NCBI RefSeq assembly: GCF_024704835.1
Contig: NZ_JAMXBE010000005.1
Coordinates: forward strand, 1 to 64,000
DNA length: 64,000 nt
Direction: 5' to 3'
From: Parapedobacter tibetensis
GTDB taxonomy: Bacteria > Bacteroidota > Bacteroidia > Sphingobacteriales > Sphingobacteriaceae
The notes beneath the pieces are model-generated. The model did not search any database. It saw only the letters and a program-made list of their open reading frames with translations, and was not told where the DNA came from. Shown piece by piece: positions 36,308 through 44,904 of the stretch. Position numbers and translations under genes: made by a program. Numbering within the stretch: the stretch's first letter is position 1; each line of letters opens with the position of its first letter.

Positions 36308-36787
36308 ATGAAAACTAAGTTTTTCAACAACCTCTTATTATTTTCTCTTTTCGGCATCGCACTTTATTTTTTCGGCATCCTTTACGAAGGAGTTGTTTAT
36401 GGTCCGAAGTTGTTAGATACCACAATGGAAAGAATGCTTTTCTGGAAAAACTTCACTTCAGTCATAAATCCAATGATTTATTATGTTCCGTGGGTTTATT
36501 TAGCTACAATTGTCTTAATAGTTTTATATTTCAAAACTCCTAGGGAAAAAGCACAACTTAAAAACAGATTAAAATGGGCAGGTATATTCCAAATTATTTC
36601 ATTAGTATTTACAATTTATATCCTCTCACAAATCAATTTTAAAATGAGTTTTGGTAACTTAGATAAATATGCAGATGCAATTCCAAGTAAAGTAATTCTC
36701 TTTAATATTTTCAGCATTCTTCGGATGGTATTCGGTGCAATTAGCTTAACATATACTTTCAGGGCGTATTCAACAAAACATCTATAG
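36308..36787 (+). CDS. Four-helix membrane protein of unknown function (package 3)
   Basis: The 159-residue protein has four hydrophobic segments (about 9-28, 54-75, 88-108, 128-148) and conserved-looking YEGVVYGPKLL and TTMERMLFWKNFTSVINP loops, similar to uncharacterised DUF-type membrane proteins that accompany regulators in Bacteroidota. Site 3 begins 49 bp after the stop. Confidence 0.7.
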   Translation: MKTKFFNNLLLFSLFGIALYFFGILYEGVVYGPKLLDTTMERMLFWKNFTSVINPMIYYVPWVYLATIVLIVLYFKTPREKAQLKNRLKWAGIFQIISLVFTIYILSQINFKMSFGNLDKYADAIPSKVILFNIFSILRMVFGAISLTYTFRAYSTKHL

Positions 36788-36835
36788 CGTTATCTGCAAA
36801 GTTAGACAGTTCTGCTTCGGACGAAAAATAGAGCA

Positions 36836-36969
36836 GCCGCTAACCGCCGCTAACTGTGATTGCTAGTTTTTGGTAATTGTATTTTCATTTTCACAAAGAA
36901 ACATTATCTCGGCAGAGAGAACTCAGTCCGCTTTTACGCAACCACAGTTAGCGGCCAAACGTTAGTGGC
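36836..36969 (+). repeat. attC-like palindromic site 3
   Basis: GCCGCTAAC (36836-36844) pairs with GTTAGTGGC (36961-36969), and the inner arm GCCGCTAACTGTGATTGC (36846-36863) pairs with GCAACCACAGTTAGCGGC (36938-36955) with one mismatch. The centre is ~74 nt. Arm sequence differs from sites 1 and 2, while the layout and the boxes are kept, as in attC families. Confidence 0.75.
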
Positions 36970-37019
36970 AAGCTGACCGAACCACACCGATAACCGAAAG
37001 ACTAAACGAACAAGACAAC

Positions 37020-37208
37020 TTAACAATCCCCATTCTCAACATCCTTTAATGACGTGACTAAAAATTTTCGGACTTGCTTCAACTCACGAATTTTTGTATC
37101 AACTTCACTAATTTTGTTTTGTACTATTTCAATCTTCTTACTTGCCGACAGTTTATTACTAAACCAATCATTCAACGATTTTTTTATTTCTGACAAAGTG
37201 AAACAAGG
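37020..37208 (-). pseudogene. MerR-family regulator, C-terminal fragment
   Basis: Minus-strand codons give FTLSEIKKSLNDWF, a coiled-coil SASKKIEIVQNKISEVDTKI and a terminal GDC, the standard end of metal- or drug-sensing MerR proteins. The DNA-binding half is missing: homology stops at ~37205, where phosphotransferase sequence in the other orientation begins. This is a rearrangement junction at the far end of the cassette region. Confidence 0.6.
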
Positions 37209-37308
37209 TCTACACTTTCCGCAAAAGAATTAGGAGAGTTTATAAAAGACCAATATCAGTTGAGCGAAAATTTCACTTGTGAATTATTTAGGACAGGAAT
37301 GAATCACA
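37209..37308 (+). pseudogene. Aminoglycoside-phosphotransferase-like fragment
   Basis: About 33 plus-strand codons (AKELGEFIKDQYQL, ENFTCELFRTGMNHT) resemble the N-terminal lobe of APH-type phosphotransferases. The frame leaves this similarity abruptly at the edge of the RelE relic. Both ends are broken. Confidence 0.45.
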
Positions 37309-37311
37309 CTA

Positions 37312-37405
37312 CCCGCGGACAACAACCTCATGTTTCATTTCGTCTATCGTGAAGTGTATCATAAACGGGAAACGCTTTACTGGTAGACAGCGGACATCAT
37401 CGTAT
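37312..37405 (-). pseudogene. RelE/ParE toxin, C-terminal fragment
   Basis: The minus strand encodes DVRCLPVKRFPFMIHFTIDE and then MKHEVVVRG, the well-known last strands of Bacteroidota RelE/ParE toxins. The first half of the toxin is missing, so the neighbouring antitoxin gene has no functional partner here. Confidence 0.6.
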
Positions 37406-37409
37406 CACG

Positions 37410-37595
37410 TCATCCCCAGGCCAACAGCCGTTCAGGATTTTCATCTGCTTTGCGTATACATTCCCTCACCAATTCCTTCTGTGTTTTGGTGATCTCAACA
37501 TCTTCCACAAAAGCTTCTATGCCCAATTGCTTGGCCAACTCCATAAAAAAAGCAAACTTACTATCCGGCACTTTTAATGTAACTTCTTTCATCAT
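37410..37595 (-). CDS. Antitoxin-like small protein (orphan)
   Basis: The start at 37595 (MMKEVTLKVPDSKFAFFMELAKQL) gives 61 residues: a beta strand, a helix and a basic tail ending in ERLLAWG. This is the common form of the antitoxins encoded just before RelE/ParE toxins in Bacteroidota. The toxin relic follows directly downstream, which supports the assignment. The antitoxin appears intact. Bases 37596-37814 show nothing else. Confidence 0.6.
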   Translation of the reverse strand: MMKEVTLKVPDSKFAFFMELAKQLGIEAFVEDVEITKTQKELVRECIRKADENPERLLAWG

Positions 37596-37814
37596 CAACG
37601 CTGTAGTAATAATAAACTTAGATAAAATTAGTGTTATATGCAAGCTTCATGTATAATCGATTTTTATCGGTATCTCATCTGCCACTGAATTGCGGAGCAA
37701 TTTGCGAAGGCGAAAACAGGCAAAAACTTGTAGAGCGTGTTGGAAAAGCCGTATAAAAACATTACGTTTGAATAACAGCTAACCATTTTTGGTAATCAGC
37801 AAATATCAAACACT

Positions 37815-38540
37815 ATGGACAGAAAAGGATTCTTGAAAAATAGCATGATTATAAGCGGAGCTACCATTCTCCCTGCGGGCAATGTGTTTTCCCAAAATGT
37901 TACCGAAAATGGTATCGACAGGCTTACGGATAGCAATGGTCAATTTATACTGAAACCGCTTCCCTATAGCTTTAACCATCTTGAACCCTATATGGATGAG
38001 GAAACGTTGGGCCTCCATTATAAATTTCACCATGGTGGGGCGGCCAATGCCGCCAACAAGGACATGGAGATGGTCAAAAAAGCCATGGATGACGGCAACT
38101 TTGAAAGTGTTGATTACTGGACAAAGAAGCTCGCTTTCCATTTTTCATCGCATGTACTGCATTCCATCTTCTGGACCAACCTGACCAACAGGCAGACTGC
38201 TCCAACAGGCGAATTGAAGAAGCGGATTGAAAAGCATTTTGGAAGCTACGACCGATTGAAAGCCTACATCGCCGCGACTTCTAAAAATGTGGATGGCAGC
38301 GGTTGGGGCATCCTTGGCTACCAACCGTATTCGGATAGCCTGACCGTATTGCAATGCGAAAACCACGAAAAACTGACCCAATGGGGTGTTATCCCCCTGC
38401 TTGTGATCGATGTTTGGGAACACGCGTATTACCTGAGGTACAAAAATAAACGGGCCGATTTCGTCGATGCACTGTTCAATATCATCAATTGGGACAACGT
38501 GGCACAACGGCTTGATATCGCCACAAAACTTCTTAAATAA
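37815..38540 (+). CDS. Exported iron/manganese superoxide dismutase
   Basis: Residues 1-27 form an export signal (DRKGFLKNSMIISGATI, a Tat-like RK variant or Sec signal). The mature enzyme has the four metal ligands in LHYKFHHGG, LAFHFSSHVLH and DVWEHAYYL, and the active-site segment GSGWGILGY. It converts superoxide to peroxide and oxygen, here probably in the periplasm, whereas most SODs of this family are cytosolic. Spacing suggests it is monocistronic. Confidence 0.93.
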   Translation: MDRKGFLKNSMIISGATILPAGNVFSQNVTENGIDRLTDSNGQFILKPLPYSFNHLEPYMDEETLGLHYKFHHGGAANAANKDMEMVKKAMDDGNFESVDYWTKKLAFHFSSHVLHSIFWTNLTNRQTAPTGELKKRIEKHFGSYDRLKAYIAATSKNVDGSGWGILGYQPYSDSLTVLQCENHEKLTQWGVIPLLVIDVWEHAYYLRYKNKRADFVDALFNIINWDNVAQRLDIATKLLK

Positions 38541-38577
38541 ATCGTAATGTGCGAAAAATCGTAATCAATTCCTAATC

Positions 38578-39195
38578 ATGCTATACATTCTTTATATCAT
38601 AGCAATTACGGCGGAGGCCATGACTGCATCTTTATCGGCCGGAAGAAGAGATATGGATTGGATAGGTGTACTAATTATTTCCTGGATCACTGCCCTCGGT
38701 GGGGGAACCATTCGTAATGTTTTATTAGGGCACTACCCCATGAATTGGGTTGAACACCCTGAATACCTGTTAATAGTTGCCATAGCCGCGATATTTACAG
38801 CTTTTATAGCAAAATTTATGAATCGCTTAAAAAAGTTATTCTTATTACTTGATGCCGTCGGACTGGTCGTATTCACCATCATTGGTTGTCAGGTAGCCCA
38901 AGATATGTCGATGCCTATTGTCATTATCATGCTTAGCGGGATGATTACCGGATGCGCTGGCGGAATTATGCGGGATGTTTTATGTAACGACATACCCCTT
39001 ATTTTTCAAAAGGAAATATATGCCAGTGCAGCACTGATAACGGGGGGCGTATACGTAACGATCTCCCACTTCTTCGGAAACGAATTTCATTATGCCATTT
39101 TTGTTGCCTTCATTGTAGGCCTAGCGATTCGATTATGTGCGCTAAAATACGATTGGCAAATGCCTAAATTTGTTTACCGTGACGAGTGGTATTAG
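38578..39195 (+). CDS. TRIC-family (UPF0126) cation channel
   Basis: The 205-residue membrane protein has seven hydrophobic segments and two inverted repeats of three helices, each with the conserved kinked glycine motif (ALGGGTIRNVLLG near 40-52 and GCAGGIMRDVLCND near 125-138). Bacterial TRIC homologues form trimeric monovalent cation channels. Its end overlaps the convergent gene by 32 bp. Confidence 0.9.
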   Translation: MLYILYIIAITAEAMTASLSAGRRDMDWIGVLIISWITALGGGTIRNVLLGHYPMNWVEHPEYLLIVAIAAIFTAFIAKFMNRLKKLFLLLDAVGLVVFTIIGCQVAQDMSMPIVIIMLSGMITGCAGGIMRDVLCNDIPLIFQKEIYASAALITGGVYVTISHFFGNEFHYAIFVAFIVGLAIRLCALKYDWQMPKFVYRDEWY

Positions 39196-40123
39196 ACGAA
39201 ACAGAGATATAATTACCTTTTTCTACTAATAAGGTTACGTTACCATTCAGATCGGTCTCAAATAATTGAACGGTTTCAAATGGTTTTGATAAACCTTCGT
39301 AGAAAATGCGATCGTCGGGACTAACAAAAATTCGGTTTACATTTACGCCTTTAGGTGACAGTCTTTTGATCACGCCATTGGCAATGTCTAACATATATAA
39401 TGCCTCCGCAGGTCCCATTAGCCCTGGCATCTCCTCATCATCCGTAACATTTCCCGCATTAAAGAAAAGCCAGTCTCCGTCAGCACTATAGAAAAAACTA
39501 TCCGAACTGGATAAACTATAATCTTTACCTATTAATTCTTCAAAACTCACTGAATCAACCACCTTACCCTGCAAATCTAATGTAAATAGCTTTTCTAAGT
39601 TATGGGCAACTATTTTATCTTTCCCTTTCCAAGTTGGGCTATAATAATCAATTTCAGCAACGCTATCGAGCATTGTATAACCACTATTATCTGCTTTAAT
39701 TACCCCCACCTTCCAGGTGCTCTTACTATTAAATATGTTAAAAGCGATATGTGCTCCATCGGGTGCCCAAGTGGCACCATAGAAATTCGTTGACGGCACT
39801 TTTAAGGGCACCGACTGTTTCGTCGCTAAATTAAATAAAGAGATCGTTCGATCTTCACTCCCAACAATGCGCGTGTAAGCAACTATTTTCCCATCGGGCG
39901 AAATAGAAGGGTCCAACCAATCAGCAGTATCATCTTTATTGAGCGTAATGATACTGTCCTGCTGTAGAAGCACCTTATTATCGTCCATATATACCAATGC
40001 ATCTTTCTCTGATTGATTCATCGTGCTCGAATCTTCGACATTAGCTGATTGATGGCCAGATTGGCAGGCCGGTAACAATGGAGCCAAAGCAATTGACATT
40101 AAAACTATTTTCAACGTTTTCAT
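39164..40123 (-). CDS. Lipoprotein with TolB/WD40-like beta-propeller repeats
   Basis: The 319-residue lipoprotein (PLLPACQSG) contains PD40-type blades: DPSISPDGKIVAYTR, ATWAPDGAHIAFN, and FVSPDDRIFY. Such propellers are usually protein-interaction modules on the periplasmic side of the outer membrane. The final 11 codons overlap the TRIC channel gene on the other strand. An inverted repeat (AACCTGC ... GCAGGTT) about 25-75 bp upstream of its start may lie in its leader. Confidence 0.7.
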   Translation of the reverse strand: MKTLKIVLMSIALAPLLPACQSGHQSANVEDSSTMNQSEKDALVYMDDNKVLLQQDSIITLNKDDTADWLDPSISPDGKIVAYTRIVGSEDRTISLFNLATKQSVPLKVPSTNFYGATWAPDGAHIAFNIFNSKSTWKVGVIKADNSGYTMLDSVAEIDYYSPTWKGKDKIVAHNLEKLFTLDLQGKVVDSVSFEELIGKDYSLSSSDSFFYSADGDWLFFNAGNVTDDEEMPGLMGPAEALYMLDIANGVIKRLSPKGVNVNRIFVSPDDRIFYEGLSKPFETVQLFETDLNGNVTLLVEKGNYISVSSNTTRHGKQI

Positions 40124-40246
40124 AAGAAGATAATTTGTTTTTTAATGGTCTAATGGAACCTGCATTTTCATCGCCTTTTTAGTCAGTAGGCGCTGACATG
40201 GCAGGTTTCATCTTATCTTTTTTTATATGTACTCGTCTATGATTCA

Positions 40247-40431
40247 TTAAATAGCGAGGTTAAAAGTTAAATGATAATTCTCTGTAATTTCCGATAAAAT
40301 CATGCTTCCCTTTTGTTCGAGATCTTGTAAACTTTCTTTGTTAAATAACTCCTTCTGATCCAGGTCAAACCGTACCTATACCCAAAGGATGCCCGCAGGT
40401 TTTTCTGTTCAATTTTTAGATCATTCGTCAT
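40247..40431 (-). pseudogene. Small frameshifted gene of unknown family
   Basis: Minus-strand ATG at 40431 begins MTNDLKIEQKNLRASFGYRY. After about 22 codons the protein-like sequence continues in another frame as DLDQKELFNKESLQDLEQ and ends ILSEITENYHLTFNL with a stop at 40247. A single frameshift between the two would restore a ~60-residue protein. The rest of 40124-40831 shows no other gene. Confidence 0.4.
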
Positions 40432-40831
40432 ATTAATTGTTTAAACAATTATAATTGTGGTTTATATTGAACATTAATTTACACCCCTAAATTACAAATA
40501 TTTCAGAATTATTTGTCTTAGCGCCTGTTTAAAATTCATCTAATAGTTTTTTTACGACTCTTTTTCGGCTGCATCTTCGTTGAATTTTTCGCCTTAGGCG
40601 TTTAGACTAGGGCTACAAAACCGAACGAAGTGAGCTCACCGAAGGTAATTCGCCTCGATTTGTTCGATAGCCCGTTTTTAAAGGCACTCACAGAAAACGC
40701 TTCGCTAAGTACACTCGAAAATAGTGCTTTACCCATCCAGCCCGCCAAAAAGCACTTAATTAATTTTGGAAAAATGAATAGATTAACTTACCTTGCTGCA
40801 CGGTTATACTCAGATAGCCACTACCAACATT

Positions 40832-42250
40832 ATGAAAAAAAGCATTATGAAACTATTTTTCAAGGTTTTGATTTTTGGTTTTTATTCACTTATGACCCTT
40901 TGCTATTTAAAAGCGCAAACTTTCCCGCAAAATGACAGCCTATCTAAAAGTCTGGACAGTCTGGCCCTAGAGAATGTCAAAAAATCCTTTTTCAAGCGAG
41001 ATGCTGTCAGGATAGGCTTACCGCCGGCCATTTTTTTTGCGGCTAGTGCCGCTACCTGGGGCAGTAGAGAAAAGATCAGAGAAGTCCGCAATAGATACAT
41101 TCCCACCTTTGCCCATCATTATGATAACTATATGCAGTATATGCCGGCCGTAAGTGTTTATGCTTTAAACCTATCGGGCGTAAAGGGCCGTAATAAGCTC
41201 GGGCGTGCAACTATATCTTATGCGGCAAGTGCCGCCATCATGGGGATTATTGTCAATGCTGTTAAATATACTGCCAAGGTAGAAAGGCCCGATGGTTCGC
41301 GGGCAAACTCCTTTCCTTCCGGGCACACCTCCAATGCGTTCATGAATGCCACTTTCATGCACAAAGAGTTCGGCCATCTCAACCCCATGTACAGTATTGC
41401 GGGCTATTCCATGAGTACCTTTACCGGTATTGGAAGAGGATTAAATAACCGGCATTGGATTTCCGATGTGCTGGCGGGGGCCGGTATCGGTATCCTATCA
41501 ACCCAACTGGGTTATTTCTTTGTAAACAAATTCTATAAAAACCAAGGAGACCGTCCGAGTGATTTCCGCTTTGACAATCCCTTGAATAAACCTTCCTACT
41601 TATCTTTAAAAGTTGGCTTTGCCTCTGCTACCCGTAATCTTGTAGAGAATCTCGAGCTCGGCGTACGGTCGAAAGCAGGTTTCGAGGCAGGTTTAGAAGG
41701 AGCCTATTATTTTACTAAGAGTTGGGGTTTAGGCGGTGATTTCTCTTTTGTGAGTTTCCCGATAAGCACGAGTGAAATGACCATTTCAGACCCGGATTTT
41801 GGCCCTTCTACTTCCTCCATTGTCACACAATCCATGGGAGCGCTCAATTTCACGATTGGCCCCCATTACACTTATGAGATAACGCCCGACTGGCTGATAC
41901 AAGCAAAAGTGGGTGCCGGTATAGCCGTCGGAGCTACCGGAAAAATTTCCGTTAAATTTGAGGATGTTGATGATGACAATAATATCGTCAATGATGAGGT
42001 TGACCTGTTAACGTATAAACCAGAACGCGCCTTCAAAATGAATGGAGGCCTTGCACTTACCCGCATGTTGAACGCTGAGCTGGGAATCACCCTCTACGCT
42101 GATTACCATCATTTAAAACCTACTTTTACCTATACCATATCAGAAGATTTTGAGAATCCAGATCCTGGACCATCGGCAGTACAAACAATTAAAGAAAAGA
42201 ACCAAATGAATTATATAGCGACAGGCTTAAGGTTAACTGCATTTTTTTAA
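40832..42250 (+). CDS. PAP2 phosphatase fused to an outer-membrane beta-barrel
   Basis: Start at 40832 (MKKSIMKLFFKVLIFG) gives a signal peptide. Residues ~55-230 are a PAP2 lipid phosphatase with the three motifs KYTAKVERP, PSGHTS and GRGLNNRHWISDVLAG. From ~250 to the end runs a repeated beta-strand pattern (LKVGFAS, LELGVRS, WGLGGDFSF, TIGPHYTYEI) ending in Phe, as in 8-10 stranded outer-membrane barrels. It probably dephosphorylates lipid-linked diphosphates (lipid A or undecaprenyl) at the outer membrane or periplasm. Confidence 0.85.
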   Translation: MKKSIMKLFFKVLIFGFYSLMTLCYLKAQTFPQNDSLSKSLDSLALENVKKSFFKRDAVRIGLPPAIFFAASAATWGSREKIREVRNRYIPTFAHHYDNYMQYMPAVSVYALNLSGVKGRNKLGRATISYAASAAIMGIIVNAVKYTAKVERPDGSRANSFPSGHTSNAFMNATFMHKEFGHLNPMYSIAGYSMSTFTGIGRGLNNRHWISDVLAGAGIGILSTQLGYFFVNKFYKNQGDRPSDFRFDNPLNKPSYLSLKVGFASATRNLVENLELGVRSKAGFEAGLEGAYYFTKSWGLGGDFSFVSFPISTSEMTISDPDFGPSTSSIVTQSMGALNFTIGPHYTYEITPDWLIQAKVGAGIAVGATGKISVKFEDVDDDNNIVNDEVDLLTYKPERAFKMNGGLALTRMLNAELGITLYADYHHLKPTFTYTISEDFENPDPGPSAVQTIKEKNQMNYIATGLRLTAFF

Positions 42251-42348
42251 TCAACTGGAATAAAACCAGCCCGATTATTTACATTACTCCGTAAGAAGTG
42301 CTTTGGTGAAGCTCGATAATAGGCCATTTCATTTTAGCATATTTCGCG

Positions 42349-43029
42349 CTATTCTTTTTCAGATAGGGGCAAATTATTTAAAATATCATCAATAGACGCT
42401 CGCTCTTTATAATCAGGATTGAATTGCCTGTAAACTACTTTACCGTTGGTGTCTATAATAAAAGTGGCCGGAACGGGTAATACCGCACTTTTACTAGCAT
42501 TTGTTTCGGTTATGGAAGCATTTAGTTCGTCTTCAATCATCGTATGGTAATCTTCCGTAACATCAAACTGAACATCAAAGGCTTTCATAACACTGCCATC
42601 AATATCTGAAATTACCGTAAAATCCATTCCCGTTTTTTCAATGGTAATATCGGCCTTATCATAACTTTCTGGGGTAACCGCAATAATTCTGGCGCCCGCG
42701 TTTTCAATTTCAGCCGCTCTTGCTGCAAACTCCGATAAATGTTTATTACAAACAGGACACCAATAGCCTCTATAGAAGATTACTACGAGCGGCCGATCGT
42801 TGTATAATTCCTTTATTGTTATTTCTTTCAAATCAGAAGTTTGCATGGCAATGTCAGGGACAGTGTCGCCTATCTTTAATCCTTTTGGATGGGTTGAATT
42901 TTCTATTCCGTAAGCGGTTAAATCGGGATTATCTGCTGATGAACCAGTAGATTTTTCCTGATTATCTGCGCTATTTTGGCAGGAAACGATCAAGGTAGCT
43001 GCAAATGCGCATAACATAAATTTTTTCAT
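42349..43029 (-). CDS. Peroxiredoxin/thioredoxin-fold lipoprotein
   Basis: Start at 43029 (MKKFMLCAFAATLIVSCQN) gives a lipoprotein of 226 residues. The AhpC/TSA-type domain has the redox motif YRGYWCPVCNKHL with both Cys, and a cis-Pro segment AVLPVPATFIIDTNGKVVY. It is probably a periplasm-facing thiol peroxidase or disulfide reductase. No other gene is seen in 43030-43344. Confidence 0.85.
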   Translation of the reverse strand: MKKFMLCAFAATLIVSCQNSADNQEKSTGSSADNPDLTAYGIENSTHPKGLKIGDTVPDIAMQTSDLKEITIKELYNDRPLVVIFYRGYWCPVCNKHLSEFAARAAEIENAGARIIAVTPESYDKADITIEKTGMDFTVISDIDGSVMKAFDVQFDVTEDYHTMIEDELNASITETNASKSAVLPVPATFIIDTNGKVVYRQFNPDYKERASIDDILNNLPLSEKE

Positions 43030-43344
43030 CACTTTGAGTTTTAATTTGATTAACAATATCCACCACCATCATAGAAATAGGTGCTGCCTGAAATAAAAAT
43101 ATCATTACGTCCCAATGCAGTTAACGCCGAAGCTGTTTTATCACATATAGCCAGCGATTGATGGTATCGGTGTTGCCTCCGGCGTGTCCGCGCTCATCCA
43201 TTAAGTAAAGATAATAATTTAATGCGACCTATGCTGGTACCCCTATCAAAGTTAATACAGGTTGATCCATTAATACAGCATTAATTATCAATACCTTTAA
43301 AACAGAAACAGTAACATGTCAGGTTTATGAATTTTTGAAGACTA

Positions 43345-44787
43345 ATGGTTATGGATCAAAATAAATACGACATCATCGTAATCGGTTGTGGCTCGGGAGG
43401 ATTAAGTGTAGGGCTTTTCATGCGAATGGTAGGCCTGAACGTGCTGATGGTTTCGAAATCGGACCATGACATCGGTGGTGATTGCCTGAATGATGGCTGT
43501 GTGCCGAGCAAAGCGTTGATACATGCGGCCAAAATAGCCCATTATGCGAAACAGGCACAAAATTTCGGCCTTTCGATCGAAGGGCGTATTGATATCAAAA
43601 AGGTGACTGACTATATCAAAAGCGGCCAGGAAAAAATCAGGGTACATGAGAATGCTGCCTGGTTAAGAGAACAGGGAATAGACGTCGCGTTGGGTGAAGC
43701 TTTTTTTGTCGGTAAAAATGAAATAGCGGTAAGTGGCACCCGCTATCAAGCAAAAAAAATTGTCATTGCAACCGGTTCAAGTCCGAAGAAACTACATGTG
43801 CCCGGTGTGGAAAAAGTGGCGTACTACGATAACGAAAATATCTTTAACATAGCTACTGTTCCGAAACGTTTACTGGTTATTGGAGCCGGCCCCATAGGCA
43901 TGGAGATAAGCCAGGCCATGAGTAGACTTGGCAGTAAGGTTACCGTTTTAAGTCATGGTAAGCATTTATTACCGCACGACGATCAATCCGTGTCAACCGT
44001 TTTACTGGAACAGTTAAAAAAAGAAGGGATTACGCTTCAATTTGATGCAGAAATAACCTCTTTTTCTTCGCCAAATGAAGCTGTTGTTACTCGACAAGAT
44101 GGAAGTACTGAACATATTTTTTTTGATGCTGTATTTGTAGGTATTGGTCGCAAGATTGTGCTGGAAACACTACACTTGAACAATGCCGGTATTGAGGTAC
44201 AGGGAAACAAAATCAAAACCGATGCCTACCTAAGAACAAGCAATAAGCATGTTTTTGTATGCGGGGACGTGGCAGGGGATCTTCAGTTTTCGCACGCGGC
44301 GGAATTTCACGCGCGTATCCTGCTGAATAATTTCTTTTCTCCATTTCGTAAAAGACTCCGTAACGATCATTTCTCCTGGGTAACCTTTACCGATCCCGAG
44401 GTTGCCACCTTTGGACTAAGTGAGCAAGCGCTGAAAGAACGCAATATAAGCTATACGAAGCTGGAACAGGATTTTAAAGACGATGATCGGGCGGTGACCG
44501 ACAACTATCAATACGGCAAGCTGATCCTTTATTTAACACGGAAAAACATTTTCGGAAAACAGCGCCTATTGGGAGGAACAATGGTAGCTCCCAATGCTGG
44601 AGAATTAATCCAGGAGCTGGTCATGGCCAATAGCCAGGGACTTTCCGTCAACGCCTTATTTGATAAGATCTATCCGTATCCTACCGCTTCTCGTATTAAT
44701 CAAAAGGCCATCGTCGACTTAAAATCCCGGGGATTGGGTTCTGTGGTTAAAAGGTTATTGAGAGTCACCTACAAACTTTTCAGCTGA
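43345..44787 (+). CDS. Mercuric-reductase/lipoamide-dehydrogenase-type flavoprotein
   Basis: The 480-residue protein has the FAD motif IIVIGCGSGGLS, the redox-active pair GGDCLNDGCVPSKALI (C-x4-C), the NAD(P)H motif VIGAGPIGMEISQAMSRLG, the second FAD motif VFVCGDVAGD and the dimerisation domain ending YPYPTASRINQ. It lacks the N-terminal metal-binding domain and the C-terminal CC of true MerA, so mercury reduction is not supported; a general disulfide or quinone reductase is more likely. Confidence 0.88.
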   Translation: MVMDQNKYDIIVIGCGSGGLSVGLFMRMVGLNVLMVSKSDHDIGGDCLNDGCVPSKALIHAAKIAHYAKQAQNFGLSIEGRIDIKKVTDYIKSGQEKIRVHENAAWLREQGIDVALGEAFFVGKNEIAVSGTRYQAKKIVIATGSSPKKLHVPGVEKVAYYDNENIFNIATVPKRLLVIGAGPIGMEISQAMSRLGSKVTVLSHGKHLLPHDDQSVSTVLLEQLKKEGITLQFDAEITSFSSPNEAVVTRQDGSTEHIFFDAVFVGIGRKIVLETLHLNNAGIEVQGNKIKTDAYLRTSNKHVFVCGDVAGDLQFSHAAEFHARILLNNFFSPFRKRLRNDHFSWVTFTDPEVATFGLSEQALKERNISYTKLEQDFKDDDRAVTDNYQYGKLILYLTRKNIFGKQRLLGGTMVAPNAGELIQELVMANSQGLSVNALFDKIYPYPTASRINQKAIVDLKSRGLGSVVKRLLRVTYKLFS

Positions 44788-44904
44788 TGCATTTATTTGA
44801 AACAGTTAACGAATGGTTCCTAAGCCTCGGAGCGGATTAAGATAAGGGTGTTTTCAATAATAAATAAATTGAATGGAGCTCGGAATGGATTACAGCGTAA
44901 GGTG

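Noticed and set aside
40140-40195. Riboswitch in the leader of the beta-propeller lipoprotein gene
   Set aside because: Only a simple inverted repeat is visible; no known riboswitch consensus is met.
43345-44787. True mercuric reductase (merA)
   Set aside because: The N-terminal metal-binding domain and the C-terminal vicinal cysteines are missing and no other mer gene is near.
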